Assembly (NCBI GenBank): GCA_016713535.1 | Contig: JADJOY010000013.1 | Location: forward strand, 5,684 to 69,683 | Reading direction: 5' to 3' | From: Deltaproteobacteria bacterium | GTDB lineage: Bacteria; JADJOY01 | DNA: 64,000 nucleotides | Part shown: positions 48,180 to 55,421 of the stretch, piece by piece | Layout of the letters: every line of letters starts with the position of its first letter | How positions within the stretch are numbered: the stretch's first letter is position 1 | Position numbers and translations under genes: made by a program | The notes under the pieces: generated by a model | Database searches by the model: none | What the model saw: the letters and a program-made list of their open reading frames with translations, nothing else | What the model was told of the DNA's origin: nothing

Positions 48180-48395
48180 ATGCCTCGATCTGGCTTTATG
48201 CCCTCGATCGGGCCCCGCGTCCACGAGCTGCGCATTCCGGACGCCGAGCAGAGCTGGCGCATCGTCTACCGCATCGATCCCGACGTGATCGTGATCGTCG
48301 ACATCGCGAGCAAGAAGACTCCCGCCACCCCACACGCCATGATCGAGCGTTGCCAAGCCCGCCTGCGCGCCTACGATCTCGCTCGTCAGAGGTGA
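48180..48395 (+). CDS. HigB/RelE-type toxin, N-terminally truncated
   Basis: 71 residues matching the C-terminal two-thirds of phage-derived Gp49/HigB-like toxins: PSIGPRVHELRIPDAEQSWRIVYRIDPD then IVIVDIASKKTPATP. Whole members are about 110 residues, and the N-terminal helices are missing. An in-frame TAG lies 12 codons upstream. It is followed after 13 bp by an XRE antitoxin gene, the standard toxin-first order. Probably inactive because of the truncation. Confidence 0.65.
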   Translation: MPRSGFMPSIGPRVHELRIPDAEQSWRIVYRIDPDVIVIVDIASKKTPATPHAMIERCQARLRAYDLARQR

Positions 48396-48408
48396 GAGGA
48401 TTCCGACT

Positions 48409-48852
48409 ATGGATGCCACGACTCGAAAGCGTCTCGAAGCCGCAGGCTGGCGGACCGGCACGGTTGCCGAGCTCTTGGGACTCACCCCCGCCGAAAGCGC
48501 CTTCATCGAGATGAAGCTCGCCCTGGCCCGCACGGTCCGCACGTTGCGCGAGCGCCGCCACCTCTCTCAGGATCAAGCCGCGGCTGCACTCGGTTCGAGC
48601 CAGTCCCGGATCTCCAAGATCGAAGCCGCGGATCGCTCCGTGTCGCTCGATCTCTTGGTGCGCTTCGCTCTCGATCTCGGCGCTACCCGGCGCGACGTCG
48701 CCGAGGCGCTCCTGGGCTCTTCGGTCTCCGTCAAACGGGTTCCCGCGAAGCGGGAACCCGCGGGACGTCGCCCAGATCGTTCGCGCCCGCCCACGGTCCG
48801 TGCGGCCAAGGCTCGAACGATCGCCCCGCCGGCTCCGTGCGTGACGCCCTGA
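48409..48852 (+). CDS. XRE-family antitoxin (HigA-like), 3' end altered by IS3 insertion
   Basis: A 147-residue protein. A family-typical start (EAAGWRTGTVAELLGLTPAE) and a helix-turn-helix (LSQDQAAAALGSSQSRISKIE) occupy residues 1-105. This class binds and represses with the preceding toxin. The remaining 40 residues are basic, proline-rich and unlike the family. The stop codon TGA (48850-48852) is the first three bases of the IS3 element. Before insertion the frame would have run seven codons further past the IS (ending at 50326). Confidence 0.8.
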   Translation: MDATTRKRLEAAGWRTGTVAELLGLTPAESAFIEMKLALARTVRTLRERRHLSQDQAAAALGSSQSRISKIEAADRSVSLDLLVRFALDLGATRRDVAEALLGSSVSVKRVPAKREPAGRRPDRSRPPTVRAAKARTIAPPAPCVTP

Positions 48853-48880
48853 TCTTGCCCCGATTCCGTGGACACCGTGA

Positions 48881-49966
48881 CTATGCCGCAATCGCGGCGT
48901 GATTTCTGTTCAACGTCATGGATCGATCAACCTGGACGACCGGGCCAGTGGCACCACTCGAAGGGCGCGCGAGGCCATTTCCGGGGGGATGCCGAGGTGG
49001 CGGGCCCCTGTCGCGACGCGCTCTGGAGCCATTTGGCGAGGCCGAATTTCCGCCGGTCGCGGTTGTTGCGGTGCTCCCTTGGTCCGAGCAGCTTCGTGCG
49101 GGGAGCTGGGCTCGGACTTCAAACTCCAACGGACTGACGTAGCCCAAGTGCGAGTGCCTGCGCCGCACGTTGTAGAAGCGCTCGATGTACTCACCAACCG
49201 ATGCGGTTGCTGCACTCGGGTTCTCGTATCGCTCATGATCCACGAGCTCGGCGCGCAGCGTGGCGAAGAAGCTTTCCGCCACCGCGTTGTCCCAGCAATC
49301 CCCACGACGGCTCATGCTACCGACGAAGCCGTTCGCGTCCAGAACATCTTGGTAGTCCTCGCTGGCGTACGGGCTGCCCCTGTCGGAATGGTGGATCAGC
49401 CCCGCCGCTGGCCGTCGGGCTCGGAGTGCGCGGCCAAGGGCCTCCAACGCCAAGATGCGGTCGTTCGTATCGCTTACGGCCCAACCCACCACGCGGCGCG
49501 AGAACAGGTCCAGGATCACCGCCAGGTACGCCCAGCCCGCGTGTGTCGCCAGGTACGTCACGTCTGTCACCCAGGCCAAATTCCGTGCGTTCGGCGAGAA
49601 CTGCCGATCGAGCACGTTGGGGGCGATGGGGGGAGTGGTTCGAGTCGGTCGTGCGGCGGAGCGCCGCTCTGACGCGGTACGAGCCGCTGCTCGCGCATCA
49701 GTCTCGCAACTCGCTTTCGCCCCAGGTGCCAGCCCTGAGCCCGCAGATCCTCGTGGACTCGCGGACTGCCGTAGGTGCACCGGCTCTGCCGGTGCGACGC
49801 CGTGATCTCCACGGCGAGCCGGGCATCAGCCTTTGCACGAGCGCTGGGGCCACGATCCTCCAGGCGTAGAAGCCGCTCGGCGACGGCGAGCACCCGGCAG
49901 AGCATGCGAACGGGAAGGTGGCCTTCTCGGCGTTGATGAACCGGAATCTCACCGGCTCTCCTTCGC
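48881..49966 (-). pseudogene. IS3-family transposase OrfB, multiple frameshifts
   Basis: The rve/DDE integrase-like half. It begins in one frame (EGEPVRFRFINAEKATF), shifts near 49890 to MLCRVLAVAE, returns for SGFYAW, continues with SARAKADARLAVEITASHRQ, then shifts again near 49690 to reach NLAWVTDVTYLATHAGWAYL, GLIHHSDRGSPYAS and DNAVAESFFATLRAEL, which contain the three acidic residues. The catalytic core is complete, but the shifts should prevent production unless they are sequencing errors. Confidence 0.8.
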
Positions 49967-50245
49967 GAAGAAGGCCGCCGCTTTTTTTAATATTTCTCGT
50001 TCCATCTCCAGGCGCTTCACCTGGGCACGGAGCCGCGTCAGCTCTTCGCGCTCCGCGGTGGTCAACGCGCCCGGCGGGCCCTGTCCCGCGTCGATCGCCG
50101 CGCGCTTCACCCACTCTCGCAGCCCGTTCTCGGCCAGATCGAGATCCTTGGCGACCTTGGCGATGTTGCGGTCACCCAGCTTACAGAGCCGTACCGCCTC
50201 GGCCTTGAACTCCGGTGAGAACGACCTTCGGTGTCTCCGTGCCAT
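49949..50245 (-). CDS. IS3-family transposase OrfA
   Basis: A 98-residue helix-turn-helix and leucine-zipper protein. RSFSPEFKAEAVRLCKLGDR and DLAENGLREWVKRA form the DNA-binding part, and LTRLRAQVKRLEMEREILKKA is the coiled coil used for OrfA/OrfAB assembly. The ATG at 50245 has GGAGG upstream. A longer start would lie in the terminal repeat. The A7G motif near its end would allow -1 frameshifting into orfB. Confidence 0.9.
   Translation of the reverse strand: MARRHRRSFSPEFKAEAVRLCKLGDRNIAKVAKDLDLAENGLREWVKRAAIDAGQGPPGALTTAEREELTRLRAQVKRLEMEREILKKAAAFFAKESR
49981..49988 (-). promoter_or_regulatory. Programmed -1 frameshift slippery site
   Basis: On the minus strand the sequence AAAAAAAG occurs in orfA at codons for KKA. 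Slippage by -1 enters the frame KKSGGLLREGEPVRFRFINAEK, the proper start of OrfB. This is the classic IS3-family device for making OrfAB transposase. Confidence 0.75.
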
Positions 50246-50349
50246 CCCAACCTCCGGGCGCATTCTCGCGCCTGTTGGGGTGTCCACGGAAACGGGGGAG
50301 GATCACCCGCACATCGGGCGCCCCACTGACTCAGAGCTGAGTGTCACCT

Positions 50350-50590
50350 TTTAGGGGGAAGTGTCCACAACCTTTCGCACCGAGTTCTGCCCATCCTTCA
50401 ATGGGCAGAACAGATTCAAGACCGGGGGCACTCTTTCGGCTGGGTTGTTCGCAACCCTAGGGCACAGGATCAGGCATACGACATCGAGCGTGCCAGTCGT
50501 TCCTCCAGCAGTCGTGCGCATCGGCATCATCGCTGCAGGGTGCGGATCGGTGGTCGATAGGGCCGAGGGAGCCCGAGTGGCACCATCGAA
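50350..50590 (-). pseudogene. RHS-tip cassette A: truncated remnant
   Basis: Only FCPLKDGQNSVRKVVDT of the RHS core (50411 downward) remains before the frame ends next to the IS3 element. The 180 bp upstream (50412-50590) is a diverged copy of the sequence before cassette B (52555-52720), so the same junction is duplicated. The rest of the tip was probably lost in the rearrangement that brought in the IS3 element. The hairpin at 50384-50411 lies at its start. Confidence 0.65.
50384..50411. repeat. Cassette-junction hairpin (copy A)
   Basis: GTTCTGCCCAT, loop CCTTCA, then the exact complement ATGGGCAGAAC. It marks the point where RHS homology starts in cassette A. The identical 28-bp structure occurs at 52527-52554, with decayed forms at cassettes C and D. 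Confidence 0.6.
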
Positions 50591-50685
50591 AAACTGAGTG
50601 TCACCTACCCATCGGGGTCGGAGTTGGTTGATTCGAGACGAGCGCTCTTCGTACTGCGGTGCGCACCTCCTCGCTTCGGTCCTGA

Positions 50686-51267
50686 TTACCGACAATCCGG
50701 CCCCTCCATAACGCTCGGATCCCACTGCGCCTGGACGGACAACGCTGCGATCGCCGCAATTCTTACACGCGGAGATTCGTCATGAAGCGCGGCTTGCACG
50801 AAAGTACTTCTGGATGCGCTAGCGCCATGCGGACTCAGCACACTTAGCGCCCAGATCGCCGCTACTCGCACCTCGATGTCGGGATCACCCGTCGCCGATC
50901 CGACTGCCGAAATCACTGCATCAGTTCGAGTACCCCGCTTAACAAACACCTCGAGCGCAGACCGTCGCGCTTTTGCTTCGCCGTGCCGCAAACACCGCCG
51001 GAGGCGCCAATCAACCCACCAATCGGGGAAGGCGTATGACAAGGCATTGATCGAGGCGGATTGCACCACTGCCTTCGGATCATCTGCTCGCGCAATCAGA
51101 ACTTCAACATATGCAAGGAGCCCGAGCATCAGAATGCCGAAGATCACAGATCCAACTTTTACGGCGCCCAAGAGGACGGCGCGCGGCCGTAAAGGGGCCG
51201 ACTGAGAACCATCAAGTCGACCTGACGCATGCATTAACACACCCTTCAGTTCTCTTTGACTTCGCAC
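50686..51267 (-). CDS. HEAT-repeat membrane protein, candidate immunity for cassette B
   Basis: A 193-residue protein. One membrane segment (AVKVGSVIFGILMLGLLAYVEV) is followed by about 120 residues of paired helices resembling HEAT repeats (DIEVRVAAIWALSVLSPHG; SPRVRIAAIAALSV). The start overlaps the end of the cassette B zincin frame by 22 bp, so it is co-translated with it. Its position directly after an effector tip is where immunity genes stand in RHS and CDI loci. The immunity role is an inference. A shorter start at 51234 is possible. Confidence 0.6.
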   Translation of the reverse strand: MRSQRELKGVLMHASGRLDGSQSAPLRPRAVLLGAVKVGSVIFGILMLGLLAYVEVLIARADDPKAVVQSASINALSYAFPDWWVDWRLRRCLRHGEAKARRSALEVFVKRGTRTDAVISAVGSATGDPDIEVRVAAIWALSVLSPHGASASRSTFVQAALHDESPRVRIAAIAALSVQAQWDPSVMEGPDCR

Positions 51268-51853
51268 TTACCATGGAGGCCACCCGTAGCGCCTTGACTG
51301 AAGACGGAATTCTCGCAAGATTCAGCGAATTCCTCACTCTCTCCGAACGCGGACTGCACCGCTTGTTCATGACGTTCCGCATATACGTGATGCGCCACCT
51401 CGTGAACGATCAGAGCCGCGATTGCCGGGCATCCAGACACTATTCCCTTGCGTATGCTTTGGCGCGATAGCGAAACAGCCGGCGTTGGGTCATTGATCGC
51501 GAAAGCTGACCCACAAACATCGCGCAGTGCGTCGGATGGAAAGTCAGCGTCATCGATGATCGCGATCTCTCCGGAAATAGACTTGATCTCGGCGAACTTG
51601 TCGCTGAGCGCCCGTAACGCACGGACCTTATCGGGCTCGTCGTCACCGATCTGCGCAATCTTCAGCACAGCTTCGATACCAGACGACACCCCTTGGTCTA
51701 CGGCTTCGTCGAACTTTCCCTTCACCGCCTTATCGCGCGCCTTTATCAACTGCGGCGTATCCGTCCGGTAGTCCCATGGGGCCGGTGCGAAGGGGCCGCA
51801 GCTCGCGTGATCCGCGGCGGGCAGGTCCGTCGGTTGTAGAGGTCGGGTACGGC

Positions 51854-52021
51854 TTACTCGGCGGCGACCGATGAAGCTTGGGGGTGAGCGCTGGCCCAGC
51901 GATCGGGCAGGAGCTCGGCCATGCGGTGAGCGGGCCATCCCACGGCGAGCTTCTCGATCACGTCCGTGAGGTACGGCAGGGTGCCACGCCGTGCTGCACG
52001 CAAGTCCGCATCAAGCTGTAG
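51854..52021 (-). pseudogene. IS66 TnpC C-terminal fragment
   Basis: About 55 residues reading GTLPYLTDVIEKLAVGWPAH and RMAELLPDRWASAHP, corresponding to the extreme C-terminus of IS66 transposase (compare ARRIDELLPDRWAAENPE in the 59-61 kb copy). The catalytic domain is missing. Confidence 0.7.
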
Positions 52022-52156
52022 GTATCCGTCCGGTAGTTCCATGTTCCGTCGTGCGGCGGCTCGCGTGAAGCTCTGCCTCCTCGATCGCGGTGAGGATCGA
52101 GGCAGAGCTTCACGCGAGCCGCGGAACGACGGAACATGGAACTACCGGACGGATAC
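52022..52156. repeat. 135-bp imperfect palindrome (fold-back)
   Basis: Arms 52022-52085 and 52092-52156 are complementary except for a few mismatches near the middle and a 3-nt bulge, with a loop of about 6 bases. Both arms begin with the terminal repeat of the 400-bp element. Confidence 0.85.
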
Positions 52157-52526
52157 ACTGCGGCACACTTATCGCGGCGAGAATTCCAATTATCGCGATG
52201 ACCACCAAGAGCTCGACGAGGGTGAACTCCCCGGTCGGGTCAATCTTGTTGATCGGATCCAGATTCCCATAGGTGAACCGGTGCAGGGATGGCGGGTCGA
52301 ATTCATTCCCACCCCGCGGATCCCTGCTCTCAAACCTCCCCGTCCCCGGATCCATCCACCGGGCCCGCAGGTACGTCATCTCGAGGTTCGGATCCAGCAC
52401 CTCCCCAAACGCCCGGTGATTGAAGATCCACCCGGCCGGCTGGTCGCTGTTCAGCACCTCCCCGAACGCCGTGTAGTCGTACGACGCGACCACGGCCCCG
52501 GTCGTATCGACAACCTTTCGGACGTT

Positions 52527-52554
52527 GTTCTGCCCATCCTTCAATGGGCAGAAC
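52527..52554. repeat. Cassette-junction hairpin (copy B)
   Basis: The same 11-bp stem GTTCTGCCCAT/ATGGGCAGAAC with loop CCTTCA as at 50384-50411, exactly at the start of RHS homology in cassette B. The flank to its right (52555-52720) is shared with cassette A. Confidence 0.6.
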
Positions 52555-52928
52555 ACGTTCAAGACCGGGGACTCTCTTCCAGCGGGGATGCTCTCAACCC
52601 TGGGGCACAGGATTAGGCATAAGACATCGAGCCTGCCAATCGTGGCCCCAGCGGTCGTGCGCATCGGGATCATCGCTGCAGCGTGCGGATCGGTGGTCGA
52701 AAGGGCGAGACCGAGTGGCACCGTGCAGAAGGTGGGTGGCACCTACTGCGGGAGGGGAGCTCGAGATCGATAGAGCACGCTTACCACCCGCTCAGCGCTC
52801 GCGATCAACAAGGTGGGTGGCACCGCTTCCCGGGGCTGGAGTCGACGAAGGGAGAAAACGCGCGTCGCCAGACGGCAACGCAGCCGAAACGGAAAGCGAA
52901 ACGCCGAGTGGCACCAGCAAAAGGGCAG

Positions 52929-53483
52929 CTATTCCCTGACGGGTGAAAGTCCCCAGAGTCCTCTTCGGTGCTGCATCGCCTGCAACTCCGCGGCCTGGAG
53001 ACGTTGATCCAATGGGTTTTGCCTCTCTTCAGGCAAGTGTCTCGCCCAACCTCTTGAGACCATCAGCAGATTCGCGATCCCTTCATCAAAGGTTGCGGCC
53101 GTCGGAGGTGGACCTGCCGGGTCTGCGACCATCACGTATGCAACAAGACATCCGTGAGAATCCCGGTCGTCGGCATTCTTCGCATAGTAGAGAGATATAC
53201 GCCTCTGTCCGATGATCAGCCGCAATTCTTCCTGCGCCTGCTGGAAGCCTGTCTCTCCTTGGCTTGGTGCTCTGATACCCGCCAGCCGAACACACTCTCG
53301 CAAGCCGTTCATCTCTACCTCAATTCGATCGCCGCTGACCACCTGAACAAAGCGAATGTCCATTCGCGTAGAACTCGCGCGCGCCCACACACCACTGGAT
53401 ACACTCATCAGCACGCCATAAGCGAGACGAACCCACGGCGAAACCAGACAACGTCTCATCTTCATCAATGCTGAGGCGCCCAT
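52929..53483 (-). CDS. Exported staphylococcal-nuclease-like protein
   Basis: A 184-residue protein with a signal peptide (WVRLAYGVLMSVSSGVWA) and an SNase/thermonuclease-like domain: FVQVVSGDRIEVEMNG, CVRLAGIRAPSQGETG, AELQAMQHRRGLWG. Compared with active enzymes, the D-T pair after the first strand reads D-R, and the arginine/glutamate catalytic pair is not clearly preserved, so it may be inactive. It follows cassette C by 46 bp on the same strand. It is either an immunity factor or an additional effector. It starts at 53483 or 53465. Confidence 0.6.
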   Translation of the reverse strand: MGASALMKMRRCLVSPWVRLAYGVLMSVSSGVWARASSTRMDIRFVQVVSGDRIEVEMNGLRECVRLAGIRAPSQGETGFQQAQEELRLIIGQRRISLYYAKNADDRDSHGCLVAYVMVADPAGPPPTAATFDEGIANLLMVSRGWARHLPEERQNPLDQRLQAAELQAMQHRRGLWGLSPVRE

Positions 53484-53529
53484 TTGTCCCCTGTGACATG
53501 AATTAGCAACACAGCCTCACACTGATATT

Positions 53530-54498
53530 TCATCTAGTCCTATTATGGTCTTTCATCCACAGATACCAGGACGCCTTTTCAGGAGCACTCAACCCAGTGT
53601 TCAAAACAACCGCATTCATCAGTGCACTTGAGTCCGGAGGATCGGAATGATCGAGACCTCCATTATGGCCGATCTCATGCGCGAGGAATTTCCCGTCGGA
53701 GCACGACCCTTCCCCGCTAACTGCTCCTGCCCGTCCTGGCTGCAAGGCCGCGCCGCATACAGTAAGTCCATTCGAATTCGTGGCCGGATCAATCACCTGA
53801 TCGGCGAATATATAGGTTAGCGTTGTATCATCTCCATATTCTGCAGCAATGTCCCACACGTTAGGGTTGCCCGACGGTTCTCCTCGATCGGTGTCAATCA
53901 CGCGGAACTGTTCGTCTGCTTCAAGGAATCTTTCTTGTACAAATGTGGCACGTGGGGATGGCGGCTTATTCCACACATCCGTTGCACCATTCATTGTGGA
54001 TACAAGCTTGCTCCGGTCCCACGTGGCCGAATTCTTTGGAAGCACTAGCGTCAGAGCTACCCGGGTGTCGTAAGGCACTCCCACCGGATTGCCAATACTC
54101 GGCGCAGCCATGGCACTGCTAGCCAGTATCCCCACTAGCGCAACAGCGACCAGCACAGTCGCGAGAAAGAACTGACCACTAGGGTCGGCGAAGAGTTGCG
54201 GACTCGAATTAGCGTAACTGTATCGATGGAGTGTGGCTGGACGGGAAACGAGCCCCCCAAACGGATCCCTCGCCGTAAACCTCCCCGTGTTGGGATCCAT
54301 CCACCGGGCCCGCAGGTACGTCATCTCGAAATTGGGGTCGTAGATCTCCCCGAACGCCCGGTGATTGAAGATCCACCCACTCGCCTGATCCTGGTTCAAC
54401 ACCTCCCCGAACGCCGTGTAGTCATACGACGCGACGATTGCCCCGGTCGTATCCACAACCTTTCGGACGGAATTCTGGCCGTCCTTCAATGGGCAGAA
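53530..54498 (-). CDS. RHS-tip cassette C: RHS core, hydrophobic segment, metzincin-like domain
   Basis: Orphan tip starting CPLKDGQNSVRKVVDTTGAI and RARWMDPNTGRFTARDPFG, then DPSGQFFLATVLVAVALVG and ILASSAMA (prepilin-like or signal-like helix), then about 190 residues ending in a metzincin site HEIGHNGGLDH (HExxHxxGxxH) with a Met-turn-like SSALMNAVV. This is a complete, uninterrupted effector-like tip. The open frame reaches 54630, but RHS homology begins at 54498, so there is no real N-terminus. The predicted target is an envelope or extracellular protein. Confidence 0.78.
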   Translation of the reverse strand, partial: FCPLKDGQNSVRKVVDTTGAIVASYDYTAFGEVLNQDQASGWIFNHRAFGEIYDPNFEMTYLRARWMDPNTGRFTARDPFGGLVSRPATLHRYSYANSSPQLFADPSGQFFLATVLVAVALVGILASSAMAAPSIGNPVGVPYDTRVALTLVLPKNSATWDRSKLVSTMNGATDVWNKPPSPRATFVQERFLEADEQFRVIDTDRGEPSGNPNVWDIAAEYGDDTTLTYIFADQVIDPATNSNGLTVCGAALQPGRAGAVSGEGSCSDGKFLAHEIGHNGGLDHSDPPDSSALMNAVVLNTGLSAPEKASWYLWMKDHNRTR

Positions 54499-54705
54499 CT
54501 GTTTCTGCAGCCGGGGCCTTCTTTCAGCAGAGAGTGTCAACCTCCCGGGGCGCACGAGTACCACTACGACCGCGTCGCCCCTTGTACGTTGCGAGGAGGG
54601 TCTCTCTTGGCGGTTAGCGCCTGGACTCAATGGCCGTCCGTCTCATTAAAACTCTCGTCGCTTGCGGGGCACCCGGTTCCCGCGCGTGTTGTCGCCTCCC
54701 ATCGG

Positions 54706-55416
54706 TTAGCAAGCGCCAGATCTTCCTCGACCGCTGCCATAGCGACGTACGGTGGCGACTTCACCGGCGGGCACGAGGATCCATCCTCTAACGAGGTCGA
54801 GAGTTCGTCGCGCAGCCGAAATGCACTCGGATTGGTACAGATAGTTGACGCTTAGCAGATACACCTTTCCGATGGCCTCACAGCAGTCATGATCGCCCCC
54901 TCCGGTTGATCCTGCGACAGCCAGCCTCAAGGCTGCAGCCGCGATCATGGCGTGGCGTCCACCGCCCCTCGCCGACGCCTCTGCCACCAGCAAAAGCGAC
55001 TCCACCCCTTCGCCGGCGAACAAACCAAACTCTCGATCTGCTGCTCCAAAGGCCGCGAGGGCAGCACACTCGGCCCGAGTAGGCGCCTGATCAGCGATCG
55101 GCGACTCATCGGCAATCGACGTAGCAGCGATAGCTTCAGTAGCGACATCGCGAAGCGCCGCCCACGACTCAGACGCGACCTGCGCGCAGCCAAGCTCGCC
55201 TAAGGCAGGCCCCGAGGCTGCCCGCAGCAGAGCCGCGTCCCGGTCCAGACGTTCGAACCCCGGGACGCGTTGAAGGCACATCGGCAGCGCGAAGTTCCTT
55301 GCGGATTGACTATCCTGACCCTGCCCACTGACGTAGGCACACTCGGGCAAGAGCGTGAGCGTAATTGCCCCCAGAGCAGCCAATCGTCGTCGACCTGATA
55401 CGAGACATGCTCTCAC
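54706..55416 (-). CDS. Exported helical protein, candidate immunity for cassette D
   Basis: A 236-residue protein with an N-terminal signal peptide (RRRLAALGAITLTLLPECAY; possibly a lipoprotein, the C of PEC) and an alanine-rich helical body (EAIAATSIADESP; HAMIAAAALRLAVAG). No family recognised. It starts 5 bp after the cassette D tip stops, on the same strand, so it is probably co-expressed. That position suggests an immunity role, unproven. Confidence 0.55.
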   Translation of the reverse strand: MRACLVSGRRRLAALGAITLTLLPECAYVSGQGQDSQSARNFALPMCLQRVPGFERLDRDAALLRAASGPALGELGCAQVASESWAALRDVATEAIAATSIADESPIADQAPTRAECAALAAFGAADREFGLFAGEGVESLLLVAEASARGGGRHAMIAAAALRLAVAGSTGGGDHDCCEAIGKVYLLSVNYLYQSECISAARRTLDLVRGWILVPAGEVATVRRYGSGRGRSGAC

Positions 55417-55421
55417 CGCCG

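Larger units (their letters stand above)
48850..50305 (-). mobile_element. IS3-family insertion sequence (1456 bp)
   Basis: The element starts TGATC and ends GATCA, with 27-bp terminal inverted repeats that differ at three positions (outer end of right repeat: GGTGTCCACGGAA within 50279-50305). It is flanked by CCC on both sides (48847-48849 and 50306-50308), a 3-bp target duplication as usual for IS3. It carries orfA, a slippery A7G site and a damaged orfB on the minus strand. It sits at the end of the XRE antitoxin gene. Confidence 0.88.
51757..52156. mobile_element. 400-bp non-autonomous IS66-type element
   Basis: Terminal inverted repeats GTATCCGTCCGGTAGT(C/T)CCATG, 22 bp with one mismatch. 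It is flanked by perfect 8-bp duplications ACTGCGGC (51749-51756 and 52157-52164), the size IS66 makes. It contains the last part of a tnpC gene (51854-52021) and a fold-back of its other end (52022-52156), so it is an internally deleted derivative unable to move by itself. Confidence 0.85.
51246..52553 (-). pseudogene. RHS-tip cassette B: RHS core, prepilin-like segment, HEVAHH zincin, split by IS66-type insert
   Basis: From 52553 it reads CPLKDGQNNVRKVVDTTGAV, YDYTAFGEVLN, then RARWMDPGTGRFESRDP (RHS core signature), then DPTGEFTLVELLVVIAIIG and ILAAISVPQ, a near-perfect type IV prepilin N-terminus. The 400-bp element interrupts here. Past it the frame continues LIKARDKAVKGKFDEAVDQG and reaches a zincin-like site ALIVHEVAHHVYAERHEQ. 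Removing the element and one copy of the ACTGCGGC duplication joins ISVPQ directly to LIKARDKA. The 5' portion of a normal RHS protein is absent, as in orphan tips. Now inactive. Confidence 0.8.

Noticed and set aside
50361-50773. Plus-strand small frames opposite the RHS junctions (50361-50597 and 52525-52773)
   Set aside because: They are antisense to the duplicated RHS junction sequence and resemble each other only because the DNA is repeated.
52110-52742. A separate type IV pilin gene
   Set aside because: The FTLVELL segment is in frame with, and directly follows, the RHS core, and no pilin-type start or pilin body follows once the IS66-type insert is removed; a zincin-like domain follows instead.
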